A stretch of 18,190 bases of DNA from JAJFFW01 sp963922595. GTDB taxonomy: Bacteria > Pseudomonadota > Alphaproteobacteria > Caulobacterales > Parvularculaceae. The stretch's first letter is position 1; each line of letters opens with the position of its first letter. A program made the position numbers and the translations under genes. Below, one piece after another: positions 1 to 8,438 of the stretch. The DNA lies in contig CAWUIM010000066.1 in assembly GCA_963922595.1 (NCBI GenBank), forward strand, positions 1-18,190, written 5' to 3'. The notes beneath the pieces are model-generated. The model made no database searches, was not told the origin of the DNA, and saw nothing but the letters and a program-made list of their open reading frames with translations.

Positions 1-1079
1 GCTGGCAGGCAGACCAGCACATCCGTCGAGCTTCCGGCCGCATCGGCGGCGCTGCCCGCCACGCCGCCGCAGATTTTGGCGAGGTCATTGATGACGCTCG
101 CGGACTCGCGCCTCACCTGTTCGAATGCGTCTTTCGTGACCCGCGCCGCGCGTGCTTCGTTCCAGACATCAAAACTACGGCAGCGTTGCTTGGCCACATA
201 GCCGAGTTTTAGCGTCATCAGGGCGTTGACGGACCCGTCCATTACCGGCCCGACGATCATCCCGCCGAGACGCGAGACCATGCCGCCGAGGGCGTCGCCC
301 GCCGCGTCGGTCACGTCGTCAAGCGCGCGGCTCAAGATGACGGCGACAGCCACATCGCGCACGATCATCATCGAAAGCCTCAAACTCGGACGTCCGTAAT
401 AGAGGTGCGAGATGCGCGCGATCATATTTACGTTGCGCCAGAGGACGATGAACGCATCGATGGAGCCGTTCATGCTCACCGCCGTCGCCGCGCCCACCGC
501 CACGGACTCGCGGTGAATATAGGCGTCCACCCGCTTATCGATATCCGCAAGAGCCGGCGCCATGCGGTCGCGCTCAAAAGCGGAGAGCGCGCCGGCGAGG
601 GCGGCGATGTCAGAGTCCTTCGCTGATCGTTTGATGGATTTTATTTCCTCGAGCGCGCGCAAGGCGTCGGGCTTCTTGTCGCCGAGCGCCGGATTATTGA
701 CGAGACGCTTCAGGTAATTCTCATCATAGTGCAGCCGCGCCAACACCGCGGGGCGCGACGGCGCTTTCGCTTTCAAATCCGCGTCCGGCGGCACCGCGAT
801 CGCAGGCGCTTGAAAAAAGCGCCAGAGAGGAACACCGATCAGCCAGCCGAAGAGGCCCGCCGCCGCCAATAAAAACGCAGCGCCCAGCGCCGCGTGAATA
901 TCGGCGAACATTTGATAGAAGAGATAAATCTGGCCGAACGCCATCAGGAACAGGACCGCGATCAGCCCGCCGGCAATCCATCGAATGCTGCGCCATGCGG
1001 TTCGCCATTGCTCGGCGATCTCCCACGTGACGGGTTCATCGGGCGCGGTCTGGGCGGTGTTTGAGACGGACGAATTCAT
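1..1079 (-). CDS. DUF697-type inner-membrane protein (3' end beyond window)
   Basis: An open frame of 359 codons starts at the ATG at 1079 and runs leftward off the window without a stop. Two hydrophobic segments (about residues 34-56 and 62-88) suggest an inner-membrane anchor with the bulk of the protein on one side. The region around residues 205-302 resembles the DUF697 (YcjF/TIGR01620-like) domain: hydrophobic helices, a Gly-rich stretch (RLGGMIVGPVMDGSVNALMT) and a Cys-Arg pair (C300, R301) after LGYVAKQ. Proteins of this kind usually follow a YcjX-type P-loop protein (DUF463). No such gene lies upstream here, because the neighbour is the divergent exoD-like gene. No strong Shine-Dalgarno is visible. 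The molecular role is unknown. The family assignment comes from memory of motif pattern and membrane layout. Confidence 0.72.
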   Translation of the reverse strand, partial: MNSSVSNTAQTAPDEPVTWEIAEQWRTAWRSIRWIAGGLIAVLFLMAFGQIYLFYQMFADIHAALGAAFLLAAAGLFGWLIGVPLWRFFQAPAIAVPPDADLKAKAPSRPAVLARLHYDENYLKRLVNNPALGDKKPDALRALEEIKSIKRSAKDSDIAALAGALSAFERDRMAPALADIDKRVDAYIHRESVAVGAATAVSMNGSIDAFIVLWRNVNMIARISHLYYGRPSLRLSMMIVRDVAVAVILSRALDDVTDAAGDALGGMVSRLGGMIVGPVMDGSVNALMTLKLGYVAKQRCRSFDVWNEARAARVTKDAFEQVRRESASVINDLAKICGGVAGSAADAAGSSTDVLVCLP

Positions 1080-1296
1080 GGTTTTTATGTGGGGAGGCTT
1101 TCGAGAGATTGCGACCAATGATGGCCAAACACCGGGATAAATTGCTGTTTTTGTGCGATTAACACCGATCAGCGCGCCACGTTAAGGATAACATATTTCT
1201 AACCACAATCCGCCAAACTGGGCCTTCACACTGGACCCCGATCATGCGCTATAGGCTCGCTGGCGCACGGGCGAAAACGATGACGCCGCAAGAACG

Positions 1297-1977
1297 ATGA
1301 AAGACCATGTCGCCATGACATCTGCAGAGACTTCAGCACAGACGGGACCGGAAACCGTGCGCGGCGCCACGGCCCTTCTCGGCGACATTCTCTCTGAGCT
1401 AAGACACAGGCCAAACCCAGGAACCACGGATACAGCGACGCTCGGCGACGTCCTCGACCGGCTCGACGAGCGCGCCTTTGGCTTTTTGCTGCTGCTGTTG
1501 GCGTTGCCTTGTTGTTTGCCGTTTGTCTATCTCCTGCCGCAGATCGTATCGCTTCCGATGCTGGCGCTCGCCGGCCAGCTTGCGGCGGGAAAACACCACC
1601 CGTGGTTCCCGGAAAAGCTGAAAGCGCGGGAGTTCGAGATTTCGGCCTTCCACAAAGTTTTGACCCGCAGCGAACGCTATGTGGGCTGGATCGAAAAACT
1701 GGCGCGCCCGCGCCTGCAATTCGTCACAGGCCCAACCGGCGTGCGGGTGGTCGGCTTTTTGATGCTGTTGCCGACCGCCTCCATCATGGTGCCGCTCCCC
1801 TCCACCAATACCGTGCCGGGGATCGGCGTCGCCGTGACATCGCTCGGCTTGATCGAACGCGACGGGCTCCTTGTTATTCTGGGGCTGGTCATCGGTTTCA
1901 TCTGGGTCGGGCTGTTGATTTTCCTCGGTCAGGAAGCGGCCAGCATCCTCAAGGACTTTGTTACAACGCGTCTTTGA
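1297..1977 (+). CDS. Exopolysaccharide synthesis protein, ExoD family
   Basis: A 226-residue polytopic membrane protein. It has a short soluble N-terminus with a helix of the type LGDVLDRLDERAFGFLLLLL (residues about 49-68), then a Pro-rich hydrophobic hairpin (ALPCCLPFVYLLPQIVSLP). The C-terminal half is hydrophobic, with the segment LLPTASIMVPLPSTNTVPG and two further helices. This is the layout of the ExoD family (PF06055), named after a Sinorhizobium gene that affects exopolysaccharide and alkali tolerance; its biochemical activity is not known. The start may be the ATG at 1297 or the in-frame ATG at 1315. Neither has a good ribosome binding site. It is followed 70 bases later by dsbB on the same strand and is divergent from the DUF697 gene. 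Confidence 0.85.
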   Translation: MKDHVAMTSAETSAQTGPETVRGATALLGDILSELRHRPNPGTTDTATLGDVLDRLDERAFGFLLLLLALPCCLPFVYLLPQIVSLPMLALAGQLAAGKHHPWFPEKLKAREFEISAFHKVLTRSERYVGWIEKLARPRLQFVTGPTGVRVVGFLMLLPTASIMVPLPSTNTVPGIGVAVTSLGLIERDGLLVILGLVIGFIWVGLLIFLGQEAASILKDFVTTRL

Positions 1978-2047
1978 CGGCCCGGCGTCGGTTGCGGTGT
2001 GGCGATCCGACATGTGACGATCCGACGGGGCGCGCGGGCCGGGATCA

Positions 2048-2632
2048 ATGACTACATTGGCGATTATGGAGCGGTGGCTGGCGAAACAATCTCTGGTGGA
2101 GCGCGCGTTGATGATCGGCGCCGCGGCGAGCGCGTTATTGCTCGCTGGCGCGCATATTTTCGAACGTCTTGGCTATCCGCCCTGTGAGTTGTGCCTTGAT
2201 CAACGTGAGGCTCACTGGACGGCGCTCAGCGTCGCTGTCGCCGGGATTGCGGCCGCGTATCTCGCGAAGGCCCGTCTGGCGGCCGCTGCTACAGTGGGCG
2301 CATTGGCGCTCGTTTATGCGTTGAGCGCAGGGCTCGCCTTTTACCATACGGGTGTTGAGTTCGGCTTCTGGCCTGGACCGGCGAGCTGCGGCGCGGCGGG
2401 TGAAATCATCAGGGACGGCGGCGGTCTAGGAGCGGCGCTCGGCGAGAAGCCTTCCGGACCGTCTTGCGGCGACGCCGCCTGGCGGTTTCTTGGCGTCTCT
2501 ATGGCCGGCTATAATCTTCTGGCGTCGGCAGCGCTCTTTTTAATTGCGCTCGCCGCAGCGCTGGGCGCAGCGCGCGCCGCCCGTCAGGCCCGCCGCCCCT
2601 CGGCGAGCTTTGCGAACGACGCAGCACAATAA
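2048..2632 (+). CDS. dsbB: Disulfide bond formation protein DsbB
   Basis: DsbB reoxidises the periplasmic oxidase DsbA and passes electrons to ubiquinone in the inner membrane. The 194-residue protein has four hydrophobic helices and both required cysteine pairs: C46-x-x-C49 in the family signature PPCELCLDQRE, and C114/C140 in the second periplasmic loop (PASCG and PSCGDAAWRFLGVSMAGYN). WRFLG.SMAGYN just after C140 is also typical of the family. The start could be the ATG at 2048 or the in-frame ATG at 2066 (MERWLAKQ). The gene is 31 bases upstream of coq7, so the enzyme that uses ubiquinone as electron acceptor is paired with one that makes it. The C-terminus is a basic, Ala/Arg-rich tail. 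Confidence 0.93.
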   Translation: MTTLAIMERWLAKQSLVERALMIGAAASALLLAGAHIFERLGYPPCELCLDQREAHWTALSVAVAGIAAAYLAKARLAAAATVGALALVYALSAGLAFYHTGVEFGFWPGPASCGAAGEIIRDGGGLGAALGEKPSGPSCGDAAWRFLGVSMAGYNLLASAALFLIALAAALGAARAARQARRPSASFANDAAQ

Positions 2633-2663
2633 GGACGATCCCGCGTAAAGGACCCAAAGGATC

Positions 2664-3236
2664 ATGAGCGACATGACCGAAACATTCGACATCAAACGCG
2701 ACCGGCCCGGCCCGAGAGAGTCGCGCATCGCCGAGATGCTCCGCGTCGATCATGCGGGCGAATATGGCGCGGTTCAGATCTATCGTGGGCAGCGCGCCGT
2801 GTTCGACAGGCTCGCCGGTAAAGAGCGCACCGCCGCCTTGCTGAAGGAAATGGAAGAGGGCGAGCAAAAACATCTCGACACGTTTGATCGTCTGCTTGCG
2901 GAACGCCGTGTGCGTCCGACGCTTTTTTCGCCGCTCTGGAACGCGGCGGGATTCGCTCTTGGGGCCGGCACCGCGCTCATGGGCGAAAAAGCGGCGATGG
3001 CCTGCACCGCCGCCGTAGAAGAAGTGATTGAGCGCCATTATGGCGAGCAGGCCGAAGAGCTTGGCGTTGTTGATCCGGACCTTGCAGAGACCGTCCGAGA
3101 GTTCCGCGAAGACGAGCTCGAACATAAGCATACGGCGGAAGAAGAAGGCGCCGAGCAAGCGCCAGCTTATGGCCTTTTACGCGCCGTCATTCAGGCGGGC
3201 TGCCATGCGGCCATCAAGGTTTCTGAGAAAATCTAG
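2664..3236 (+). CDS. coq7: Demethoxyubiquinone hydroxylase (COQ7 family)
   Basis: This enzyme performs the late hydroxylation of demethoxyubiquinol in ubiquinone biosynthesis, using a di-iron centre at the membrane surface. The 190-residue protein shows all expected iron-ligand motifs of the COQ7 four-helix bundle: E33 in HAGEYGA, E67-x-x-H70 in EEGEQKH, E119/E120 in TAAVEEVIERHY, and E151-x-x-H154 in EDELEHKH. The length is normal for bacterial single-domain COQ7 without a mitochondrial leader. An AAAGGA Shine-Dalgarno lies just ahead of the ATG at 2664. Together with dsbB it forms a probable two-gene unit. Confidence 0.94.
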   Translation: MSDMTETFDIKRDRPGPRESRIAEMLRVDHAGEYGAVQIYRGQRAVFDRLAGKERTAALLKEMEEGEQKHLDTFDRLLAERRVRPTLFSPLWNAAGFALGAGTALMGEKAAMACTAAVEEVIERHYGEQAEELGVVDPDLAETVREFREDELEHKHTAEEEGAEQAPAYGLLRAVIQAGCHAAIKVSEKI

Positions 3237-3311
3237 AATTCCTTCAATTGGCCAAACGCTTACTGCATAAACGCCTTCAGCCGGTCACCCCGTTCCTCTA
3301 AAATTCGCATT

Positions 3312-3317
3312 GGAGGA
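3312..3317 (+). promoter_or_regulatory. Strong Shine-Dalgarno that sets the PhyH-family start
   Basis: GGAGGA lies seven bases before the ATG at 3325. This near-perfect ribosome binding site argues for translation from 3325 rather than from the in-frame TTG at 3310, which overlaps the site itself. Confidence 0.8.
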
Positions 3318-3324
3318 ACGAAAA

Positions 3325-4209
3325 ATGGCTGGTGAATTCGACATTGACGAAACCCCTCTCGCACCTTGGCTTCAAGGGCGCTCTTTTGACGATTGGCGCG
3401 CGCAGTTTGATCGCGACGGATATGTCATCTTTGAAAACGTGATGAGCGCCGACGCCGTCCAGTCTGTCCGCGACGCTTTAAAGCCCTATCTCGGCCAGAA
3501 TATCGCGGGGCGCAATGATTTCGAAGGTTTGAAATCGAACAGAGTCTACGCGCTGCTGGCGAAATCGCCGGTCTTCGCCGAGATGGCGATCCACCCCTTG
3601 GCGATGGCGTTCGTGGAAACCGACCTCGGCCCGTCATGCCTTCTCTCAGCCTGCCTCGCGATAAATCTACAGCCTGGCGAAACCGTGCAGCCGTGGCACC
3701 ATGACGACAGTCATATGGCCGAACCAATGCCGCGTAATTCGTGGGGCGTCAGCGCCTTTTGGGCGATCGACGACATGACGGAGGAAAACGGGGCCACAGA
3801 AATTTTGCCTGGCAGTCATCGTTGGGATGCGGATGATCTCGCGAAGGTTACGTCCAATTTTCATGGCGCGAAATCGGTTTTTCAAGACCGCACCGTGCGC
3901 CCGGTGGACAGCGACCCCGCCCCGCATCCGGACGCCGTGCAAGTCGTCATGCCTTCAGGTTCCCTCATGTTGGCGAAAGGCACGCTTTTGCATCGCGGCG
4001 GCGCCAACAAATCCGATGCGCCGCGGTTGATCGTAACGCCGCAATATTGCGTCGGCTGGGCACGGCAATTGGAGAACATGACGCTCGCCGTGCCGCCGGA
4101 AAAGGCCGCGCTGCTGCCTGAACGGGCCCGCGCCCTCCTCGGCTATTCGATCCACCCGCCCTTCATGGGCTATGTGGACGGCGTCCACCCGGCGAAGACC
4201 CTCGCCTGA
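3325..4209 (+). CDS. Phytanoyl-CoA dioxygenase (PhyH) family protein
   Basis: A 294-residue Fe(II)/2-oxoglutarate-dependent oxygenase of the PhyH family. The metal triad is visible: H125-x-D127 in QPWHHDDSH and the distal H223 in GTLLHRGG. R234 in APRLIVTPQ is placed to bind 2-oxoglutarate. The N-terminal segment DWRAQFDRDGYVIFENVM (about residues 23-40) is the usual family opening. Bacterial relatives oxidise varied small molecules, so the substrate cannot be named. The start was set at 3325 by the strong GGAGGA site. The gene stands between coq7 and the M2 peptidase with modest gaps on either side and may be transcribed alone. Confidence 0.9.
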   Translation: MAGEFDIDETPLAPWLQGRSFDDWRAQFDRDGYVIFENVMSADAVQSVRDALKPYLGQNIAGRNDFEGLKSNRVYALLAKSPVFAEMAIHPLAMAFVETDLGPSCLLSACLAINLQPGETVQPWHHDDSHMAEPMPRNSWGVSAFWAIDDMTEENGATEILPGSHRWDADDLAKVTSNFHGAKSVFQDRTVRPVDSDPAPHPDAVQVVMPSGSLMLAKGTLLHRGGANKSDAPRLIVTPQYCVGWARQLENMTLAVPPEKAALLPERARALLGYSIHPPFMGYVDGVHPAKTLA

Positions 4210-4286
4210 TCCGGCCCAAGGCTTTTGCCAGTATCGCCGCGATCAGCTACAGTCGTAGCACGAAAAATGATCCAGGGTGGTTTTCA

Positions 4287-6191
4287 ATGACAACGAATAA
4301 TGTAGCCCGGCGCACGCTCGGCGGCCTTCTCACTGTGTCCACATTGGCGCTCATCGTCTCGTGCGGCCAACAGGCGGCCCAACAGACAACGACGCCCGAA
4401 GCGAGCGCGACCCCAGCCGCCGCGACAGAGACCGCCTCCGCAGAACCGACGCTCGATGAGGCGCAAGCGTTCATTGAACGCGTTGAAAAATCCTATCGCG
4501 AGTTCGGGGAATATTCCGCACGCACACAATGGGCGCAGGCGACAAACATCACCTTCGACACAAACTGGCTGGCGACCAAGGTCGGGGCGGAAGGCACCAA
4601 GCTCGGCGTGGACTTCGCCAATGAAGCCAAGCGCTTCAACGACCTCGACTTACCGGCGGACATGCGCCGCAAAATCGAAATGATCAAGCTCGGCGTCAAC
4701 GTTCCCGCCCCGTCGCGCGACGGGGCCGCCAACGAACTCGCTGAGATCGAAAACCGCATGGGCTCGCAATACGCCACCGGTAAAATAACCCTCGACGGCG
4801 AGGAAGTGGGCCGCAACGATCTCGAAGCGATGATGGGAACGGTGCGCGACGCGGCGCGCCTGCAGGAGATCTGGACCAAATGGCGCGAGGTGCCGGTTGC
4901 AGCCTATGGCGAAGCGGACGGCGACATGAAGACCGATTACGCCCGCATGGTGGACATCGCCAACGAAGGCGCCCGCGAATTAGGCTTTGACAATCTCGGG
5001 ACCATGTGGCGCGCGCGCTATGACTTGCCGCCAGCCGAATTCGCCGCGGAAACCGACCGCCTGTGGGGTCAGGTCAAACCGCTCTACGACCAATTGCAAT
5101 GCCACGTCCGCGCCAAACTTAACGAGACTTACGGCGACGAGGCCGTGCCGCTCGATCAACCAATCCGGGCCGACCTCCTCGGCAATATGTGGGCGCAAAG
5201 CTGGGGCAATATTTATGATCTTGTGGCGCCCGGCGACGCCGATCCCGGCTATGATTTGACCGATCTGCTGGTGTCGAACGGTTATGACGCGGAGCAAATG
5301 GTCCGCACCGGCGAAGCATTTTTCTCATCGCTCGACTTTGCGCCGCTCCCTGAGACCTTCTGGGAACGCTCGCAGATTACGAAACCGGCCGACCGCGAAG
5401 TCGTCTGCCATGCGTCCGCCTGGAACCTCGACGGCGCGGACGATATTCGCATCAAAATGTGCACCAAAGTGAACTCGGATGATTTCCAAACCGTGCACCA
5501 CGAGCTTGGCCACAATTACTATCAAAGGGCGTATAAGGAGCAATCACCGATTTACTGGACGGGCGCCAATGGCGGCTTTCACGAGGCCATCGGCGACATG
5601 ATTGCGCTGTCGCTGACGCCGGAATATCTGACGCAGATCGGGCTCTTGGGCGAAGCCCCTGACGCGTCCAAGGATGTGGGGCTACTGATGAGCCAGGCCC
5701 TTGAAAAAATTGCGTTTATGCCGTTCGGCCTGCTCGTCGATAAGTGGCGCTGGCAGGTCTTTTCCGGTGAGCTGACGCCGGCCACATACAATGAAGGCTG
5801 GTGGAATTTGCGCACGCAATATCAGGGCATCCGCCCGCCGGTGGAACGCTCGAACGATTATTTCGATCCGGGCGGCAAATATCATGTCCCGAACAATGTG
5901 TCGTACACGCGCTATTTTATCGCGCACATTCTGCAGTTTCAGTTTCATAAGGCCGCCTGCGATATGGCGGGCTGGGAAGGACCGCTGCATCGCTGTTCAA
6001 TCTACGGCGCGGAGAATGTCGGCGAAAAATTTAACGCCATGCTGGAGCTGGGGGCGTCAAAGCCCTGGCCCGAAGCGCTCGAAGAGTTCACAGGTTCTCC
6101 GGCGATGGACGGGTCCGCCGTTGTCGAATATTTCGCGCCGTTGATGACCTGGCTTGAGGAACAGAACGCCGATCGCACATGCGGTTGGTAG
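4287..6191 (+). CDS. M2 family peptidyl-dipeptidase (ACE-like) lipoprotein
   Basis: A 634-residue zinc metallopeptidase of family M2, related to angiotensin-converting enzyme. It is expected to remove C-terminal dipeptides from peptides in the periplasm or at the cell surface. The zinc site is H405-E-x-x-H409 (HHELGHNYYQ), with the third ligand E433 in GFHEAIGD. The 24-residue distance from the second His to this Glu matches that of ACE. The N-terminus (RRTLGGLLTVSTLALIVSC) is a lipoprotein signal with a probable lipidated C26, followed by a Thr/Ala/Pro-rich linker to about residue 55. The catalytic domain fills the rest, as a single domain of usual length. The ATG at 4287 is preceded by AGGGTGG. 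It converges on coaE, with palindromic repeats between them. Confidence 0.93.
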   Translation: MTTNNVARRTLGGLLTVSTLALIVSCGQQAAQQTTTPEASATPAAATETASAEPTLDEAQAFIERVEKSYREFGEYSARTQWAQATNITFDTNWLATKVGAEGTKLGVDFANEAKRFNDLDLPADMRRKIEMIKLGVNVPAPSRDGAANELAEIENRMGSQYATGKITLDGEEVGRNDLEAMMGTVRDAARLQEIWTKWREVPVAAYGEADGDMKTDYARMVDIANEGARELGFDNLGTMWRARYDLPPAEFAAETDRLWGQVKPLYDQLQCHVRAKLNETYGDEAVPLDQPIRADLLGNMWAQSWGNIYDLVAPGDADPGYDLTDLLVSNGYDAEQMVRTGEAFFSSLDFAPLPETFWERSQITKPADREVVCHASAWNLDGADDIRIKMCTKVNSDDFQTVHHELGHNYYQRAYKEQSPIYWTGANGGFHEAIGDMIALSLTPEYLTQIGLLGEAPDASKDVGLLMSQALEKIAFMPFGLLVDKWRWQVFSGELTPATYNEGWWNLRTQYQGIRPPVERSNDYFDPGGKYHVPNNVSYTRYFIAHILQFQFHKAACDMAGWEGPLHRCSIYGAENVGEKFNAMLELGASKPWPEALEEFTGSPAMDGSAVVEYFAPLMTWLEEQNADRTCGW

Positions 6192-6245
6192 GCTACTGAA
6201 ACCAGTGGGTCATAGGATATTGCTTCGTCGTCCCGTACCCACTTT

Positions 6246-6282
6246 ATCCTTTTAGGCCGATCTGCGATCGGCGCCTGAGGAT
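6246..6282. repeat. Imperfect palindrome (REP-like / possible terminator hairpin)
   Basis: A left arm beginning ATCCTTTTAGG and CCGATC pairs with a right arm GATCGG and CCTGAGGAT around a short TGC loop. It sits in the gap between two convergent genes, the M2 peptidase and coaE. No long T-run follows on either strand. It may end transcription, or it may be one copy of a dispersed intergenic palindrome. Its right arm (6274-6284) is complementary at 10 of 11 positions to the left arm of the neighbouring palindrome (6317-6327). Confidence 0.55.
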
Positions 6283-6314
6283 GAGGTCCCGTATTCGTCG
6301 AAACAGAAAAAAGT

Positions 6315-6361
6315 CGTCATCCTGAGGTGCGAAGCGAAGCGTAGCCTCGAAGGATAGTGAC
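6315..6361. repeat. Imperfect palindrome of the ATCCTGAGG / CCTCGAAGGAT type
   Basis: ATCCTGAGG (6319-6327) pairs with CCTCGAAGGAT (6345-6355) with a two-base bulge. The outer bases CGTCA and TGACG extend the symmetry. The loop contains the tandem GCGAAGCGAAGCG. Very similar intergenic palindromes are common in alphaproteobacterial genomes, so this is probably a REP-like element. Whether it also terminates coaE or M2 peptidase transcripts cannot be seen. Confidence 0.6.
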
Positions 6362-6374
6362 GGGCGAACACGGT

Positions 6375-6986
6375 CTATTGCTCTTCGCCAACACCGAATT
6401 TGAGCCGGATTTCCTCGACGACCGACGCCACTTCGGCTTGCGTTTCTTCTAATGGGCGATCCGTGTTGATGACATAGTCGGCGTAGCGTCTTTTCTCTTC
6501 GTCCGGCATTTGCGCCGCTAAAATCGCATTGAATTTTTCTTCGTCCATGCCCGGCCGGCCGAGAACGCGCGCGCGTTGGGTTTCAGGCGAAGCGGAGACG
6601 ACGACGACCACATGGAACAGTTCCGCCGCGTTATTTTCAAAAAGAAGCGGAATATCGAGAACCAGGATTTCAACACCCTCTTCAATCGCTTTTTCAATAC
6701 AGGCCTGACGATCATCAGCGACGAGCGGGTGAACGATATCTTCGAGGCGGCGCAAACTGTCGGGCGCACCGAGAACAAGATTGGCAAGCCGCGTCCGGTC
6801 CACAGCGCCGTCAACGACCGCGCTCGGAAACGCCGCTTCGATCAGCGGCGCGGCTGCGCCGCCCTTGGCGTAAAGCCGGTGCACGGCGTCGTCGGCGTTC
6901 CAGACAGCAGCGCCTTCTTTGGCGAACATCATCGAAACCGTGGACTTGCCCATGCCGATGGAGCCTGTGAGCCCGACAAGGATCAT
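6375..6986 (-). CDS. coaE: Dephospho-CoA kinase
   Basis: CoaE phosphorylates the ribose 3'-OH of dephospho-CoA, the last step of coenzyme A synthesis in the cytoplasm. The 203-residue protein opens with the family P-loop GLTGSIGMGKST (G8 to T16). It continues with the substrate-site segment WNADDAVHRLY, then HPLVADDR, and VLDIPLLFEN in the lid region. Its ATG overlaps the TGA of aroE by four bases (ATGA at 6983-6986), which indicates translational coupling. It is the last gene of the ppsR-maf-aroE-coaE operon. In Caulobacter the next gene is dnaQ, but here the strand switches after coaE. Confidence 0.95.
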   Translation of the reverse strand: MILVGLTGSIGMGKSTVSMMFAKEGAAVWNADDAVHRLYAKGGAAAPLIEAAFPSAVVDGAVDRTRLANLVLGAPDSLRRLEDIVHPLVADDRQACIEKAIEEGVEILVLDIPLLFENNAAELFHVVVVVSASPETQRARVLGRPGMDEEKFNAILAAQMPDEEKRRYADYVINTDRPLEETQAEVASVVEEIRLKFGVGEEQ

Positions 6987-7846
6987 GGCGCTTCCCTTAT
7001 TTTCAGCGTCTCTTCCAAAAGCGCGCGCAAGGGCCCGTCAACCACCGCCTGCGCCCCAAGCCAGGCTTTATACCCTGGAACCGCCTGATGCATGAGCATG
7101 GCGAGACCGTCCATGGTCGCCAGTCCGCGCCGTTCTGCGTCCAGAATAAGGTTTGTTTTCAATGGTTTATAGATGATATCGCTGACCAGAACGTGGCGAG
7201 GCGCCTTATTGAGGTCTAACGGCAATGGCGGCGCCCCGGCCATGCCGAGGGTTGTGGTATTGACGATGATGCTCACCGACGAAAAGACCCGCTTATAGTC
7301 TTTCCACGGAATAACAGTCGCCGCATCGCCGATCGATTGCGCCAGGGATTCCGCGTTGGATAATGTCCGGTTACAAATGAAAATGCGATCAAAGTTTAAC
7401 GAAAGGAGCGCGGCAGCGACGCCGCGCGCCGCGCCGCCGGCGCCAATGAGCAGCGCCGCTTTCGTCTGTTGCGGGCCCTTTAAATAGGACCGGCAGGCGT
7501 TCGCAAAACCAATCACATCTGAATTATCGGCATAGGTCCGGTTATCGATAAAGGAAAGCATATTCGCGGCGCCCACATTCTCGGCGGTTTCACTATGCGT
7601 ATCAGCAAAGCGCAGCGCATGTTCCTTGTGGGGCGCGGTAACATTGACGCCTGAAAGTCCAAGATCGCGCGCCGCCGTCACCGCGCGGACAAAGTCGGCT
7701 TCGCTGCCATCCGTAGCGATAGGAATATAATAGGCGTTCGCGTTTTCTCGGTCCGCCCATTCGCGGTGAATAACCGGCGACAGGGAGTGCCCAATCGGAT
7801 TACCGATCACGCCCGCAAGACGCAGCTTTTCCGGCGATGTCATCAT
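6983..7846 (-). CDS. aroE: Shikimate dehydrogenase (NADP+)
   Basis: AroE reduces 3-dehydroshikimate to shikimate in the aromatic amino-acid pathway. From the ATG at 7846 the protein is 287 residues. It shows the substrate-binding SLSP (21-24), the catalytic Lys K74 in NVTAPHKEHA and Asp D110 in DNSDVIGF, the Rossmann loop GAGGAA (135-140), and the NADP-binding NRT (159-161). A longer frame reaches upstream into maf, but the family begins near KLRLAGVIGNPIGHSLSP. A start at 7846 (or the adjacent ATG at 7843) lies one base after the maf stop, which fits coupling. The stop overlaps the coaE start by four bases. Confidence 0.94.
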   Translation of the reverse strand: MMTSPEKLRLAGVIGNPIGHSLSPVIHREWADRENANAYYIPIATDGSEADFVRAVTAARDLGLSGVNVTAPHKEHALRFADTHSETAENVGAANMLSFIDNRTYADNSDVIGFANACRSYLKGPQQTKAALLIGAGGAARGVAAALLSLNFDRIFICNRTLSNAESLAQSIGDAATVIPWKDYKRVFSSVSIIVNTTTLGMAGAPPLPLDLNKAPRHVLVSDIIYKPLKTNLILDAERRGLATMDGLAMLMHQAVPGYKAWLGAQAVVDGPLRALLEETLKIREAP

Positions 7847-7847
7847 C

Positions 7848-8438
7848 TCAGAAATCCAGTGCGCCTGCTTCGCGCAGATAACGCAAGAGCGGGTAAAGCG
7901 AGAGCCCCAGGACAGCGAAATAATCGCCGTCAATACGATCAAACAACCGCGCGCCAAGGCGCTCCACCTGATAGGCGCCGACGCTCGACAAAATTGCTGG
8001 CCCCGCCGCATCAATATAGGCGTTGATCTCGTCGTCACTCATGGCGCGCATGTGAAGCGTCGGCCGGTCGATAAAACGCTGAACGATGCGCCCGGCCCGA
8101 GCGATGGAAACCGCGTTAATCAGCGTGTGGCTCGACCCTTGAAGCCGCCTAAGCCGGGCGGCGGCTTCCTCGAGTGACTTTGGTTTGTCATACGCCCTGC
8201 CCTGATGTTCCATAATCTGATCGGACCCGATAACGATGGCGCTGTCATCAGCTTGCGCAGCAAGCGCCTTAGCATCCGCCAGCGCTGCGGCGATCGCCTC
8301 CAGATCAAGGCCCTTTTCCTGGCCGGACTGCTTGATCGCATCTTCGTCCACATCCGGTTTAACGATATCAAACGCCAGCCCTGCATCATTGAGGATCTTC
8401 GCGCGGATTGCGCTACCGGATGCGAGAACAATTCTCAT
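7848..8438 (-). CDS. maf: Maf family nucleoside triphosphate pyrophosphatase
   Basis: Maf proteins hydrolyse non-canonical or modified nucleoside triphosphates to monophosphates, keeping the pool clean. The 196-residue protein has the N-terminal signature LASGSAIR (5-12), the VDED segment (30-33), the catalytic Asp D73 in VIGSDQIM, K85 in YDKPKS, and the C-terminal GDYFAVLGLSLYPLL. Whether it prefers dTTP/UTP (YhdE type) or m7GTP (YceF type) cannot be decided here. Its ATG overlaps the ppsR stop by four bases (8435-8438), and one base separates its stop from aroE. Confidence 0.94.
   Translation of the reverse strand: MRIVLASGSAIRAKILNDAGLAFDIVKPDVDEDAIKQSGQEKGLDLEAIAAALADAKALAAQADDSAIVIGSDQIMEHQGRAYDKPKSLEEAAARLRRLQGSSHTLINAVSIARAGRIVQRFIDRPTLHMRAMSDDEINAYIDAAGPAILSSVGAYQVERLGARLFDRIDGDYFAVLGLSLYPLLRYLREAGALDF

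Noticed and set aside
1399..2013. Long antisense open frame over the exoD-like gene (204 codons)
   Set aside because: Gln/Arg/His-rich translation typical of antisense to GC-rich code; the ExoD frame on the other strand has clear family features.
2499..3158. Antisense open frame of 219 codons over dsbB and coq7
   Set aside because: Shadow of two well-supported genes on the plus strand.
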